Shown here: piece after piece, positions 34,829 through 43,769 of the stretch
Layout of the letters: the number at the start of each line of letters is the position of its first letter
Position numbering within the stretch: the stretch's first letter is position 1
Origin: Thauera terpenica 58Eu
GTDB taxonomy: Bacteria; Pseudomonadota; Gammaproteobacteria; Burkholderiales; Rhodocyclaceae
Direction: 5' to 3'
NCBI RefSeq assembly: GCF_000443165.1
Contig: NZ_ATJV01000070.1
Coordinates: 124,001 to 188,000 of the forward strand
DNA: 64,000 bases
The notes under the pieces: generated by a model
What the model was told of the DNA's origin: nothing
The model's database searches: none
The model's input: the letters and a program-made list of their open reading frames with translations, nothing else
Translations under genes and position numbers: made by a program

Positions 34829-36061
34829 TCAGTACAGAATCCGGCAACGAATCGTGCCCTCGATGCTGGCGATCTGGTCGAGGGCGACCTGGCTGGCATC
34901 GGTATCGACATCGATCACCACGTAACCGATGTCGCCGCTGGTTTGCAGGAACTGTGCCGCGATGTTGATGCCGGCCACCGAGAAGCGCTCATTGATTCGC
35001 GCCAGCACGCCGGGGACGTTCTTGTGGATGTGCAGCAGGCGAGACTTGCCGGCGTGTGCGGGCAGCGAAACCTCGGGGAAGTTGACCGCCGATGAGGTCG
35101 AGCCGTTGTTGCTGTAGCGCAGCAGCTTGACGGCGACCTCGGCCCCGATGCTGGCCTGCGCTTCCGCGGTCGAGCCGCCGATATGCGGCGTCAGGATGAC
35201 ATTGTCAAAGCGCGTGAGCGGCGACACGAAGGGGTCGTCATTGCCCTTGGGTTCGACCGGAAAAACATCGATCGCAGCCCCCAGCAGGTGCTTCGCATCG
35301 AGCGCCGCGACCAATGCGTCGATATCCACCACCGTGCCGCGCGCGGCATTGACCAGGTAGCTGCCCGGCCGCATCTGTGCCAGCTGTGCTGCGGCGATCA
35401 TGTTATGCGTGGCCGGGGTCTCGGGCACGTGCAGGCTGACGACATCAGCAGCACCCAGCAAGGCCTCGAGACTCGCGACCGGGCGCGCATTGCCGAGCGC
35501 GAGCTTGGGCTCGATGTCGTAATAGAGCACGGACATGCCAAGGTGCTCGGCGAGCACGCCGATCTGCGTGCCGATATGTCCGTAGCCGACGATCCCCAGC
35601 GTCTTGCCGCGCGCCTCATAGGAATGCGCAGCGCTCTTTTCCCAGCCGCCGCGGTGCTGCACGGCGTTCTTGTGCGGAATGCCGCGCAGCAACATGATGA
35701 TTTCGCCCAGCACAAGCTCCGCGACGCTGCGCGTATTTGAGAAGGGCGCGTTGAAAACGGGTATGCCTAGCCGCGCCGCTGCCGCCAGATCGACCTGGTT
35801 GGTGCCGATGCAAAAGCAGCCGATGGCGACCAGCTTGGGCGCGCGCTCCAGCACCTCGGCGCTCAGACGCGTGCGCGAACGCAGCCCGACGAAATGCGCA
35901 TTGCCGATGGCCGCAATCAAATCGTCACCTACCAGCGCCTGCGCATGCGTTTCCACCTGCTCATAGCCGTCGCGCTTCAATACCTCGACAGCGGAAGGAT
36001 GAATGCCTTCGAGCAGCAGGAACTTCAATCTGGCTTTGTCGTGCGACAGTCTTGATGACAT
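34829..36061 (-). CDS. serA: D-3-phosphoglycerate dehydrogenase
   Basis: This 409-residue enzyme oxidises 3-phosphoglycerate in the first step of serine synthesis. It has a substrate domain (FLLLEGIHPSAVEVL), an NAD domain with VGYGHIGTQIGVLAE near residue 160, the Arg/Glu/His set (NAARGTVVD, DVFPVEP, TPHIGGST) and a C-terminal ACT domain from about residue 335 for serine feedback. The length equals E. coli SerA. The start at 36061 has a GGGAGAG site. It has no obvious link to the catabolic genes. Confidence 0.9.
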   Translation of the reverse strand: MSSRLSHDKARLKFLLLEGIHPSAVEVLKRDGYEQVETHAQALVGDDLIAAIGNAHFVGLRSRTRLSAEVLERAPKLVAIGCFCIGTNQVDLAAAARLGIPVFNAPFSNTRSVAELVLGEIIMLLRGIPHKNAVQHRGGWEKSAAHSYEARGKTLGIVGYGHIGTQIGVLAEHLGMSVLYYDIEPKLALGNARPVASLEALLGAADVVSLHVPETPATHNMIAAAQLAQMRPGSYLVNAARGTVVDIDALVAALDAKHLLGAAIDVFPVEPKGNDDPFVSPLTRFDNVILTPHIGGSTAEAQASIGAEVAVKLLRYSNNGSTSSAVNFPEVSLPAHAGKSRLLHIHKNVPGVLARINERFSVAGINIAAQFLQTSGDIGYVVIDVDTDASQVALDQIASIEGTIRCRILY

Positions 36062-36135
36062 ATGACTCTTTCTCTCCCGGCAATTTCGGGCACCGGCTGT
36101 CGCCGGCGCAATGACGTTGATCGCTGCGTTCAAGG

Positions 36136-36591
36136 CTAGGGCTTGAACGGCTCGGTTTCACCCGGTTTGCGCAGCATCTTGTTGACTTCATCAAGGTGCA
36201 TCTCTTCCTGGGAGATCATCTCGCGGGCATATTCCTCAAGCAGCACCGACTCGCCCTCGACGATCTTCAGCAGCGCGTAATAGGCATCAAGCGCCGCTTT
36301 CTCATGGGCGTAGCTTCCCCGCAAGATGTCGCCGATGTCGTGCTTCGTCGTGTCCAGCAGGGGGCCGATTTTCAGCGACGGATGACCACCCAGCAGCGTC
36401 ACCAACTCGCCTGCCTTGTGTGCATGGAGGAGACTTTCGTCGGCATTGCCCTTGAGCCAGGACACGATGGGAATACGGTTGTAACCGAAGACCATCAGGG
36501 AATAGTGCGTGTACTTCACCACGCCGGCCAGCTCGAACTCCATGATGAGGTTGAGCGCATCAATCGCGGCCTTTGTTTTTGCGTTTTCCAT
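36136..36591 (-). CDS. Bacterioferritin-like ferritin-fold protein
   Basis: This 151-residue four-helix protein has diiron ligands at the expected places: Glu18, Glu52 and His56, Glu97, Glu129/130 and His132. No Met sits at the canonical heme-binding position near residue 52, so it may be a heme-free ferritin or an O2/peroxide-scavenging ferritin-like protein. The 285-base upstream gap (36592-36876) shared with the divergent thiolase gene must hold both promoters. I see no clear boxes there. Confidence 0.8.
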   Translation of the reverse strand: MENAKTKAAIDALNLIMEFELAGVVKYTHYSLMVFGYNRIPIVSWLKGNADESLLHAHKAGELVTLLGGHPSLKIGPLLDTTKHDIGDILRGSYAHEKAALDAYYALLKIVEGESVLLEEYAREMISQEEMHLDEVNKMLRKPGETEPFKP

Positions 36592-36876
36592 AGCGGACTC
36601 CGATGGGGTTGGTTCGGGGAACAGAGGAACGACGAAGCTGAGCGAACGAAAAAGAGACAGGTCACCCTCTTCGAGGCCGCCTGCCGCTTGTCGTTCCCCT
36701 GTCTGCCACGGTAGTCCGGAATCCGGCCCTCGACAAGCTGCGCCCTGATCATCAGATTAATGAATGGCCTCATCAGAGAGCTATTGGCCACTCATGTCCT
36801 TGTCCTCGCCCCTTGCGCTGCGCATCATCGTTGATACCGGATGCCGCACCGCATCCATCCAACAGCGAGGTAAGCA

Positions 36877-38070
36877 ATGGGACTCCGAGGAAACGCCGCG
36901 ATCGCGGGCTATGTCGAGCTCAAGCCGGAAAAGAAACCCCAGGGTGCGCCCTTGTTCAGCATTGAGCAGTGGGCAATGCTGGCACAACAGGCGCTGCGGG
37001 ATGCCGGCATTGAAAAGCATGAAGTGGATGGAATCGTCACCTCATCCATCGCCGAATCGGCCATGTTCGCGCCCGCGACGCTGGCCGAATACCTTGGGCT
37101 GGAACTCAACCTCGCCGAGCACATCGACCTCGGCGGAGCCAGCGCCGCAGGCGCCATCTGGCGCGCTGCCGCGGCCATCGAGTTAGGCGTCGCCGAGGTG
37201 GTGGTGTGTGCCTTCCCGGCAGGGCCCATGCCCATGCCGGTCGAGCTCAAGCCCCACCCCTTTCCCTTCGGCGCCTCGAGTAACGAATACGGCTCGCCGC
37301 AGGCCCAGTTCGACATCCCCTACGGCAACCTGGCCCAGAACTGCGGCTACGCCCAGATCGCCAACCTCTACGGCGCCCGCTACGGCTACGACCCGCGCGC
37401 CCTGGCCAAGATCGCGGCGGACCAGCGCGCCAGCGCTTGCGCCAATCCGGACGCCATCTTCTACGGCCAGCCCATCACCATCGACGATGTGCTCAACAGC
37501 CCGATGATCGCCGACCCGATCCATCTGCTGGAGATCGTCATGCCGGTGGCCGGCGGCGCGGCGGTGGTGGTGACCAGCAAGGAACGCGCGGCGCGCGCCA
37601 AGCATCGCCCGGTGCGCATCACCGGCTTCGGCGAACGCCTGGCCTTCAAGACCCCGACCTATGCCGCCGACCTGCTGAACACGCCGATCGCCGCCGCCGC
37701 GAGCCGGGCCTTCGCAATGGCCGGCATCAGCCATGCCGATATCGACATGGTGTCGATCTACGACTGCTACACCATCACCGTGCTCATGACCCTGGAGGAC
37801 GCCGGCTTCTGCCCGAAGGGCAAGGCGGCAGAGTTCATTCATTCCCACGACCTCAGCTACCGCGGCGACTTCCCCTGCAACCCCCATGGCGGCCAGCTCT
37901 CCTTCGGCCAGACCGGCATGGCGGGCGGCATGCATCACGTCATCGACGGCGCCCGCCAGATCATGGGCCGCGCCGGTGGCAATCAGGTGCGCGATTGCAA
38001 CCGGGCTTTCATCAGCGGCAACGGCGGCATCATGAGCGAGCAGGTTGTACTGATCCTGGAGGGCGCATAG
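36877..38070 (+). CDS. Ltp2/SCP-x-type thiolase-fold protein (second module)
   Basis: This 397-residue lipid-transfer/thiolase-superfamily protein has LGGASAAGAIWRAAAAIELG (about 89-108) where a thiolase would carry its nucleophilic Cys, so Cys-based thiolysis is unlikely. CNPHGGQLSFGQTGMAGG (near 325-342) holds the conserved His region. This fits aldolases of the Ltp type. It starts the operon 36877-43617 and is followed two bases later by a DUF35 protein, its likely partner. It is a distant paralogue of the protein at 13765. Confidence 0.8.
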   Translation: MGLRGNAAIAGYVELKPEKKPQGAPLFSIEQWAMLAQQALRDAGIEKHEVDGIVTSSIAESAMFAPATLAEYLGLELNLAEHIDLGGASAAGAIWRAAAAIELGVAEVVVCAFPAGPMPMPVELKPHPFPFGASSNEYGSPQAQFDIPYGNLAQNCGYAQIANLYGARYGYDPRALAKIAADQRASACANPDAIFYGQPITIDDVLNSPMIADPIHLLEIVMPVAGGAAVVVTSKERAARAKHRPVRITGFGERLAFKTPTYAADLLNTPIAAAASRAFAMAGISHADIDMVSIYDCYTITVLMTLEDAGFCPKGKAAEFIHSHDLSYRGDFPCNPHGGQLSFGQTGMAGGMHHVIDGARQIMGRAGGNQVRDCNRAFISGNGGIMSEQVVLILEGA

Positions 38071-38072
38071 CC

Positions 38073-38996
38073 ATGAAAAAACCATATCCTGTCCCCACTC
38101 CCGACAGCCGTCCGTTCTGGAATGGCCTGGCCGAGCAGAAAATCCTGCTCAAGCACTGCCGCGACTGCGACTGCGTATTCCACTACCCGCGCGTCACCTG
38201 CCCCAATTGCCTGTCCTCGGATCTCGACTGGAAGCAGGCTTCCGGGCAGGGCACGCTCTACACCTACACGATTTCACGCCGCCCCACCCATCCGCTGTTC
38301 GCAGACGAGGTGCCCCAGTTCATGGCGGTGGTCGAGCTCGAGGAAGGCCCCCGCATCACCAGCACGCTGCTCAACGTGCCCGAAGACAAGATCCAGATCG
38401 GGATGGCATTGACGCCGGTTTTCGAGCACAACGAGAAAGAAAAGATCACCTTGCTGCGCTTCCAGCCGGCCGACACCGCCCTGCGCGGAGCCGCGCCGTC
38501 CGCAGCGGAAGACAAGCCGGCAAGCGCCAGCCAGTTGACGCCAGAGGTGCTGGCCTACATCGGCCGGGTGAGCGACAAGGTCAGCGGCTACCCGGTCTCT
38601 GCCGAGGAAATCCGTCGCTTCTGCTACGCCACCGACGACCACAATCCGCGCTACCTGAGCGGCGAAGACATTGTCGCGCCGCCGATGTTCGTCTCCATCC
38701 CCTTCGATTGGGAGGTGCCGATGGACAGCCTGCCCGAGGACGGCACGCCGCAGCAGAACGACGGCCTCGTGTTTCCGCCGCTGAAGGCAAAACGCAAGCT
38801 CTTCGGCGGCTATCAGGTCGAGTATTTCCAGGAAATACGGCCGGGTGACGTCCTCACCCGCCAGCGCAAGTTCCTCGACATCTACGAGCGCAGCGGCGCG
38901 AGCGGCAGTTCGGTCTTCATGCTGATCGAGGCCACCTATACCAACCAGCGCGGCGAGAAGGTCGCGGTTGATATCAACACCATCATCAACCGCTGA
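38073..38996 (+). CDS. DUF35-MaoC protein, ChsH2 domains in reversed order
   Basis: The 307-residue chain starts with a DUF35 zinc ribbon (Cys29, Cys32, Cys34, Cys43, Cys46) and OB fold (to about 135). A hot-dog MaoC domain (about 155-307) follows. In ChsH2, and in the fused protein at 12338, the MaoC domain comes first. The MaoC motif is DHNPRY (residues 189-194), keeping Asp but with Tyr for His, as in non-catalytic partner halves. It probably pairs with the MaoC protein at 39195 as hydratase, and with the Ltp-type protein through DUF35. Confidence 0.8.
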   Translation: MKKPYPVPTPDSRPFWNGLAEQKILLKHCRDCDCVFHYPRVTCPNCLSSDLDWKQASGQGTLYTYTISRRPTHPLFADEVPQFMAVVELEEGPRITSTLLNVPEDKIQIGMALTPVFEHNEKEKITLLRFQPADTALRGAAPSAAEDKPASASQLTPEVLAYIGRVSDKVSGYPVSAEEIRRFCYATDDHNPRYLSGEDIVAPPMFVSIPFDWEVPMDSLPEDGTPQQNDGLVFPPLKAKRKLFGGYQVEYFQEIRPGDVLTRQRKFLDIYERSGASGSSVFMLIEATYTNQRGEKVAVDINTIINR

Positions 38997-38997
38997 T

Positions 38998-39059
38998 GGC
39001 CCGCCTGTTACGGCGCAAGTCATGACAAATCACGTGAGGAATTGCGCGCAAGGCGGGCC
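38998..39059 (+). other. Nested inverted repeats in the gap before the MaoC gene
   Basis: GGCCCGCC (38998-39005) pairs with GGCGGGCC (39052-39059), and inside it GCGCAA (39013-39018) pairs with TTGCGC (39042-39047). It is a likely RNA structure in the 198-base gap, with no T-run. Confidence 0.4.
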
Positions 39060-39194
39060 GGATCAGTCGCCGCCCGCGCGCGACGGAACATCGGAGGGGC
39101 GAGACTCTTGCCGCCTCTCCGGCCTGTCGGCGCAGCTCCTTGTCGAAGCATTTCATCTTTGATTCCGGCTTGGCCGGCTTAAAGGATACGCAAA

Positions 39195-39638
39195 ATGAAT
39201 GAAGCGCAAAGCCGCTACTTTGAAGACGTCTGCGAAGGCATGGAATTGGCGCCGCTGACCAAGACCGTCACCACCACGCAGATGTTCCTGTACAGCGCCA
39301 TCACCCGCAATCCCCATCGCATCCACTACGACGAGAAGTTCGCCCACAGCGAGGGCTTGCCGACCGTTCTGGTCCAGGGCCCCTTGCAGGGCGCCCAACT
39401 CTCGGCTTATGTCAGCGACTGGATGGGCGCGGGCGGATTCCTGAAGAAATTCACCTACTCCAACCGCGGTATGGCGCTCGCCGGCCAGTCCCTGACGCTA
39501 CGGGGCAAGGTGGTGAAGAAGTACGAACTTGAGGGTCGCCCCGCCGTGGACCTGGAAGTCTGGGAAGAAAATGCGACAGGTGACCTGCTGGTGCCCGCCA
39601 CCGCCACGGTATTCCTGCCCTCGCGTTCCACCAACTGA
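39195..39638 (+). CDS. MaoC-family hot-dog hydratase (ChsH1-like)
   Basis: This 147-residue single hot-dog domain has the motif TRNPHRIHYD, with His44 kept and Asn39 at the usual Asp position. This variant is common in the NPHRIHYD subfamily. Likely role: hydration of an alpha,beta-unsaturated CoA ester as the partner of the DUF35-MaoC protein at 38073. AAAGGA lies upstream of ATG 39195. The next gene follows after 17 bases. Confidence 0.8.
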   Translation: MNEAQSRYFEDVCEGMELAPLTKTVTTTQMFLYSAITRNPHRIHYDEKFAHSEGLPTVLVQGPLQGAQLSAYVSDWMGAGGFLKKFTYSNRGMALAGQSLTLRGKVVKKYELEGRPAVDLEVWEENATGDLLVPATATVFLPSRSTN

Positions 39639-39655
39639 ACAAAGGAGTTCGGGAC

Positions 39656-41305
39656 ATGGAAACCGTTGCAGACATTTTTCGCTCGCGCAGCCAGGACAGC
39701 CTGCCGGCCCTTTATTTCGAGGATCGTTGCTGGTCCGGCGCAGAACTGGTGGCGGAATGCGCGGCTCGTGCCAACTATCTGCTGGCCCAGCGCCGTCCCG
39801 GTCCCTTCCATGTCGGCCTGCTGCTGGACAACATCCCGGACTATGCCTTCTGGGTTGGGGCCTGCGCCCTCGCCGGTGCCACCTTCGTCGCGCTCAACTC
39901 GACCCGCAAGGGGGCGGATCTGGCGCGGGACATCAGCCACACCGAATGCCAGTTCCTGATCACCGAATCCTGCCATCAGGGGCAAGTGCCGCAGGAGACG
40001 ATCGAGACACTCGGCAGCGGCTTCCAGGTGGTGGACGACCCCGCCCACAAGGACATCCTCGCCAGCGCGAACAAGCAACCCCTGCCCGCCGTCTCGCCCG
40101 CTGACATCGCCTGTCTGATCTTCACCTCGGGCACGGGCGGATCGCCCAAGGCGGTGATCTACTCAAACGCCCGCGTGGTGCGTAACAGCTTGATGCTGGT
40201 GCAAGCCCAGAACCTGACTGCACGCGACGTCTCCTATGTGCCGATGCCCCTGTTTCACTCCACGGGCCTGATCATGGGGCTGCTGGCGCTGCTGGCCGCG
40301 GGCGGAGCGGCAGTACTGCGCCGAAAGTTCTCCGTATCCAACTTTCTTCCCGACGTGCGCAAGTTCAATGTCTCGGTCTTTTGCTACGTGGGCAAGCCGC
40401 TGGCTTACATCCTCTCCACCGAGGAAAAACCCGACGATCGCGACAACACCCTGCGCCTGGTGTGCGGCAGCGAAGCCACCGAGGTGGACATCGCCCGCTT
40501 CACCCGCCGCTTTGGCTGCATGCCGGTGGACCACTATGGTTCATCCGAAGGCTGCATCACCATTTTGCGCACCGAGGGCACGCCCGCGGGCTCGCTTGGG
40601 GTTGGCGTCTCGGATCAGATCCGCGTCATGAACCCGGCCACCGGAGAGGAATGCCCGCGAGCCCGCTTCGACAGCCATGGCCGCCTGGAAAACGGCAACG
40701 AGGCGATCGGCGAATTGGTCAATCTCGCAGGGGAAACACTCTTCGAAGGCTACTGGAACAATCCAGCAGGGCGAGAGCAGCGCATCCGCAATGGCGCCTA
40801 CTGGAGCGGCGACCTGGCCTACCGCGACGCCAAAGGCTTCTTCTACTTCGCCGGCCGCGACACCGAGTGGCTGCGGGTGGATGGAGAGAACCTCTCGGTC
40901 GTGCAGATCGAGCAGGTGCTGGCAAGACACCCCCAGATAGCGATCGCATCGGTCTACGGGGTCCCCGACCCCCTCGTCGGCGACCGGGTGATGGCGGCGC
41001 TGGAGATCCTGCCCGGCAGCACGCTGGACCTGGAGGAGTTCAAGTCCTTCCTGGAAGCGCAGGAGGACTTCGGCAGCAAATGGATGCCCACCTTCATCAG
41101 GATCAGCCGCAGGCTGCCCACCACCCACACCAACAAGGTGCTGAAGCGGAATCTGAAGCAGGAAGCCTGGGAGTCTGACGATCCGGTCTGGTGGCTGCCA
41201 CCCCGTGAGGAACACTACCGCCCCTTCAGCGCGGATGATGCCAAGGCATTACGCGAGCTTTTCACCAGCAGGGGCCGCGACCACTTGCTGACGCATGGAG
41301 ACTGA
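39656..41305 (+). CDS. Acyl-CoA synthetase (FadD17-like)
   Basis: This 549-residue AMP-forming ligase has IFTSGTGGSPKAVIYSN near residue 158, HYGSSEG near 288, GDLAYRDAKGFFYFAGRDTEW near 384-404 and a C-terminal LKRNLK catalytic Lys near 496. It resembles the actinobacterial FadD17/CasI-type ligases for steroid side chains. It is placed between the hydratase subunits and the two acyl-CoA dehydrogenases, so it should start a CoA-bound beta-oxidation round encoded by this operon. Confidence 0.85.
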   Translation: METVADIFRSRSQDSLPALYFEDRCWSGAELVAECAARANYLLAQRRPGPFHVGLLLDNIPDYAFWVGACALAGATFVALNSTRKGADLARDISHTECQFLITESCHQGQVPQETIETLGSGFQVVDDPAHKDILASANKQPLPAVSPADIACLIFTSGTGGSPKAVIYSNARVVRNSLMLVQAQNLTARDVSYVPMPLFHSTGLIMGLLALLAAGGAAVLRRKFSVSNFLPDVRKFNVSVFCYVGKPLAYILSTEEKPDDRDNTLRLVCGSEATEVDIARFTRRFGCMPVDHYGSSEGCITILRTEGTPAGSLGVGVSDQIRVMNPATGEECPRARFDSHGRLENGNEAIGELVNLAGETLFEGYWNNPAGREQRIRNGAYWSGDLAYRDAKGFFYFAGRDTEWLRVDGENLSVVQIEQVLARHPQIAIASVYGVPDPLVGDRVMAALEILPGSTLDLEEFKSFLEAQEDFGSKWMPTFIRISRRLPTTHTNKVLKRNLKQEAWESDDPVWWLPPREEHYRPFSADDAKALRELFTSRGRDHLLTHGD

Positions 41306-41308
41306 ACC

Positions 41309-42478
41309 ATGGATTTCCGTTATTCCGCCGAGCAGGAACAGTTTCGCCAGCAGATACGCCAGTTTCTGGACGACAACGTAAGCGACGCCCTGCGCGAGGA
41401 GATCGCGGTATCGGGTCACTCCCCCGGTCCCCTTGCCACGGAATTCCTCAAGCTTCTGGGGAAACAGGGCTGGCTGGGAATCGGCTGGCCCAAGGAGCAC
41501 GGTGGCCAGGGCCGGTCGATGATCGAGCAATCGATCTTCTATCACGAGCTGGATCTGCAGGACATCCACTACGGCAACCTCACCATCACCTCCCTGGCCC
41601 TGACCCTGATCAAGCTGGCCTCGGAAGAGCAGAAGCAGCAGTACCTGCCCCACATCCTGAGCGGCGACCTGGAAATCTGCCTGGGCTATACGGAGCCCAA
41701 CGCCGGCTCGGACCTGGCCAGCCTGAGCACGCGCGCGGTGCGCGATGGCGACGAATATGTCATCACCGGCCAAAAGGTGTACACCACCGGTGCCCACTAC
41801 GCCAGCCACATCTGGCTGCTGGCCCGCACCGATCCGACGGCGCCCCGTCACAAGGGCCTGTCGGTCTTCATCTTCCCGCTGGCGACTCCCGGCGTGACGG
41901 TGCGGCCCATCTACACCATGGAAGGCATCCGCACCAACGAGGTCTTCCTCGATGAGGTGCGGGTTCCCGCCAGCGCCATGATCGGTGCCCCCAACAGCGG
42001 CTTCTACACCATTGCCGTGGCGCTGGATTTCGAGCGCGTCTTCATGGGCAAGTACACCAAGATCCGGCGCAACTTCGACGCCTTGCTGGCATGTTGCAAG
42101 GAGACGGATGATGCGGGTCAGGCACGGTACGACGACCCCGTGATCCAGGACCGCCTGGTCCGCCTGCATATCGACATCGAACGCCTGCGTCTGCTGTGCA
42201 CCAAGACCGCGTGGATGATAGACCGCGGCAAGGTGCCCAACGCCGAGGCCTCGGCACAGAAGATTCTGGCCTCCGAACTGGAGCAAAGGCTCGCCGACGA
42301 AGGCATACAGATACTCGGCCCGCGTGCGCTGCTCGAATATGGCTCCCCCCACGTGCCCATGCAGGGCTACCTGGCCCAGTCCTGGTTGCTGGCGCCGATG
42401 ATGAAGTTCGGTGGGGGCACCAACGAAATCCAGCGGGATATCGTCGCCCAGCGCGGGCTGGGCCTGCCCCGAGGCTAA
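41309..42478 (+). CDS. Acyl-CoA dehydrogenase, subunit 1 of a probable heteromer
   Basis: This 389-residue acyl-CoA dehydrogenase has the flavin/substrate segment LGYTEPNAGSDLASL near residue 130 and the C-terminal GGGTNEIQRDIVAQRGLG. The region that normally reads R-x-Q-F-G-x-P is replaced by FMGKYTKIRRNFD, so this chain lacks part of a standard FAD site. The neighbour at 42502 keeps that motif. Such complementary pairs form alpha2beta2 enzymes in steroid catabolism (ChsE1-ChsE2, FadE families). It starts 3 bases after the ligase stop. Confidence 0.87.
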   Translation: MDFRYSAEQEQFRQQIRQFLDDNVSDALREEIAVSGHSPGPLATEFLKLLGKQGWLGIGWPKEHGGQGRSMIEQSIFYHELDLQDIHYGNLTITSLALTLIKLASEEQKQQYLPHILSGDLEICLGYTEPNAGSDLASLSTRAVRDGDEYVITGQKVYTTGAHYASHIWLLARTDPTAPRHKGLSVFIFPLATPGVTVRPIYTMEGIRTNEVFLDEVRVPASAMIGAPNSGFYTIAVALDFERVFMGKYTKIRRNFDALLACCKETDDAGQARYDDPVIQDRLVRLHIDIERLRLLCTKTAWMIDRGKVPNAEASAQKILASELEQRLADEGIQILGPRALLEYGSPHVPMQGYLAQSWLLAPMMKFGGGTNEIQRDIVAQRGLGLPRG

Positions 42479-42501
42479 CTCTTTAAGCGGACGACAGAAC
42501 A

Positions 42502-43617
42502 ATGGAACTGGACCTCACCTCCGAACAGCAGCAGATCAAGGACGCGGTGCGCCGCTTCCTCTCTCGAGAGTGCACCCCTGCCATGGTGCGCAAGATGCGC
42601 GAGGAGCACGCGGCCCTGCCCCGCGAAATCTGGCAAAGCATGGCCGAACTGGGCTGGCTGAGCCTGCCCTTCGCAGACGCCTATGGCGGCGCAGGCAGCG
42701 ACTGGGTCACCCTGGCGGTGGTGGTGGAAGAACTGGGACGGGCTTGCGACCCGACCCCCTTTGTGGATTGCATCGTCACCTGTGGCTGGTTGATCCAGGA
42801 TGTCGGCAGCGAGGCACAGAAACAGCAATGGCTGCCGCCCCTGATTGAAGGCAAGTTGATGTTGAGCCTGGCGACCCACGAGGAGACAGCCCTGCATGGT
42901 GCCGGCACACCCCCGACCACGCTGCGTCAATGCCCCGCAGGCTTGCGCCTCGATGGACGGAAGTACTTTGTCGTCAACGCCGACGCCAGCGACTTCCTGC
43001 TCGTCAGCGCCGCAATGCCCGACAGCGCAGAGACCAGCCTGGTACTGGTTTCACCCAAGGCCGAAGGGGTCGAGCTCATCGCCTTGCACTCCCTGGCCCA
43101 TGCCAATGTGCACGAGGTCCGCTTCAACAATGTGCTGGTTCCACAGGAACAATGGCTTGGCGACGGCCCGGTGGCGCAATCCCGCCTGGATGAGGCCCTG
43201 GACCGGACGCAAGCCTTCCAGTCCGCTGCCGCTGCCGGTGGCGCACGGCAAGTGCTGGAAATGACCGTGGCCTATGCGAAGGAGCGCGAGCAATTCGGCA
43301 AGCCGATTGGCAGCTTCCAGGCGGTCCAGCACATGCTGGCCAATGTCTGGACCGACGTGGAGACGGCCTGGCTGGCCGCCTACGAGGCCATCACCTACCT
43401 CGAAGCCGGTCTGCCCGCAGCGGAAAAAGTCGCCATCGCCAAGTGCGCAAGCAATGCGACCTTCCTTCAGGCCTGCTTCACCGCCCACCAGATCTTCGGC
43501 GGCATGGGTTACATGTGGGAAACCGACCTGCACCTATGGACCCGCAAGGCCAAGGAGATCGAACTCGCTTACGGTGGCCCGCATCGCTACCGTCGTCGCC
43601 TCGCAGCGCTGCTTTGA
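42502..43617 (+). CDS. Acyl-CoA dehydrogenase, subunit 2 of a probable heteromer
   Basis: This 371-residue acyl-CoA dehydrogenase-fold protein has AKEREQFGKPIGSFQAVQH near 255-273, the conserved FAD-contact motif missing in its neighbour, and FGGMGYMWETDLHLW near 332. The active-site loop in the first half (LSLATHEETALHGAG) departs from the usual EPxAGSD, again pointing to division of labour with the 41309 protein. It is the last intact gene of the operon. A gene fragment and a terminator follow. Confidence 0.87.
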   Translation: MELDLTSEQQQIKDAVRRFLSRECTPAMVRKMREEHAALPREIWQSMAELGWLSLPFADAYGGAGSDWVTLAVVVEELGRACDPTPFVDCIVTCGWLIQDVGSEAQKQQWLPPLIEGKLMLSLATHEETALHGAGTPPTTLRQCPAGLRLDGRKYFVVNADASDFLLVSAAMPDSAETSLVLVSPKAEGVELIALHSLAHANVHEVRFNNVLVPQEQWLGDGPVAQSRLDEALDRTQAFQSAAAAGGARQVLEMTVAYAKEREQFGKPIGSFQAVQHMLANVWTDVETAWLAAYEAITYLEAGLPAAEKVAIAKCASNATFLQACFTAHQIFGGMGYMWETDLHLWTRKAKEIELAYGGPHRYRRRLAALL

Positions 43618-43769
43618 TTCAGCCGCCCGGCTCAGGACAACACCGTCCGGGCAGCTGAATCAGAACCCAGCGACGCACAGCACTGCGCCAGAACCAACGG
43701 GGAGCGCTGACTGCAAAGTGCCTTGACTGCCATTTCTGGAGCCGGGAATGAACACCATAGCCGAACTGA

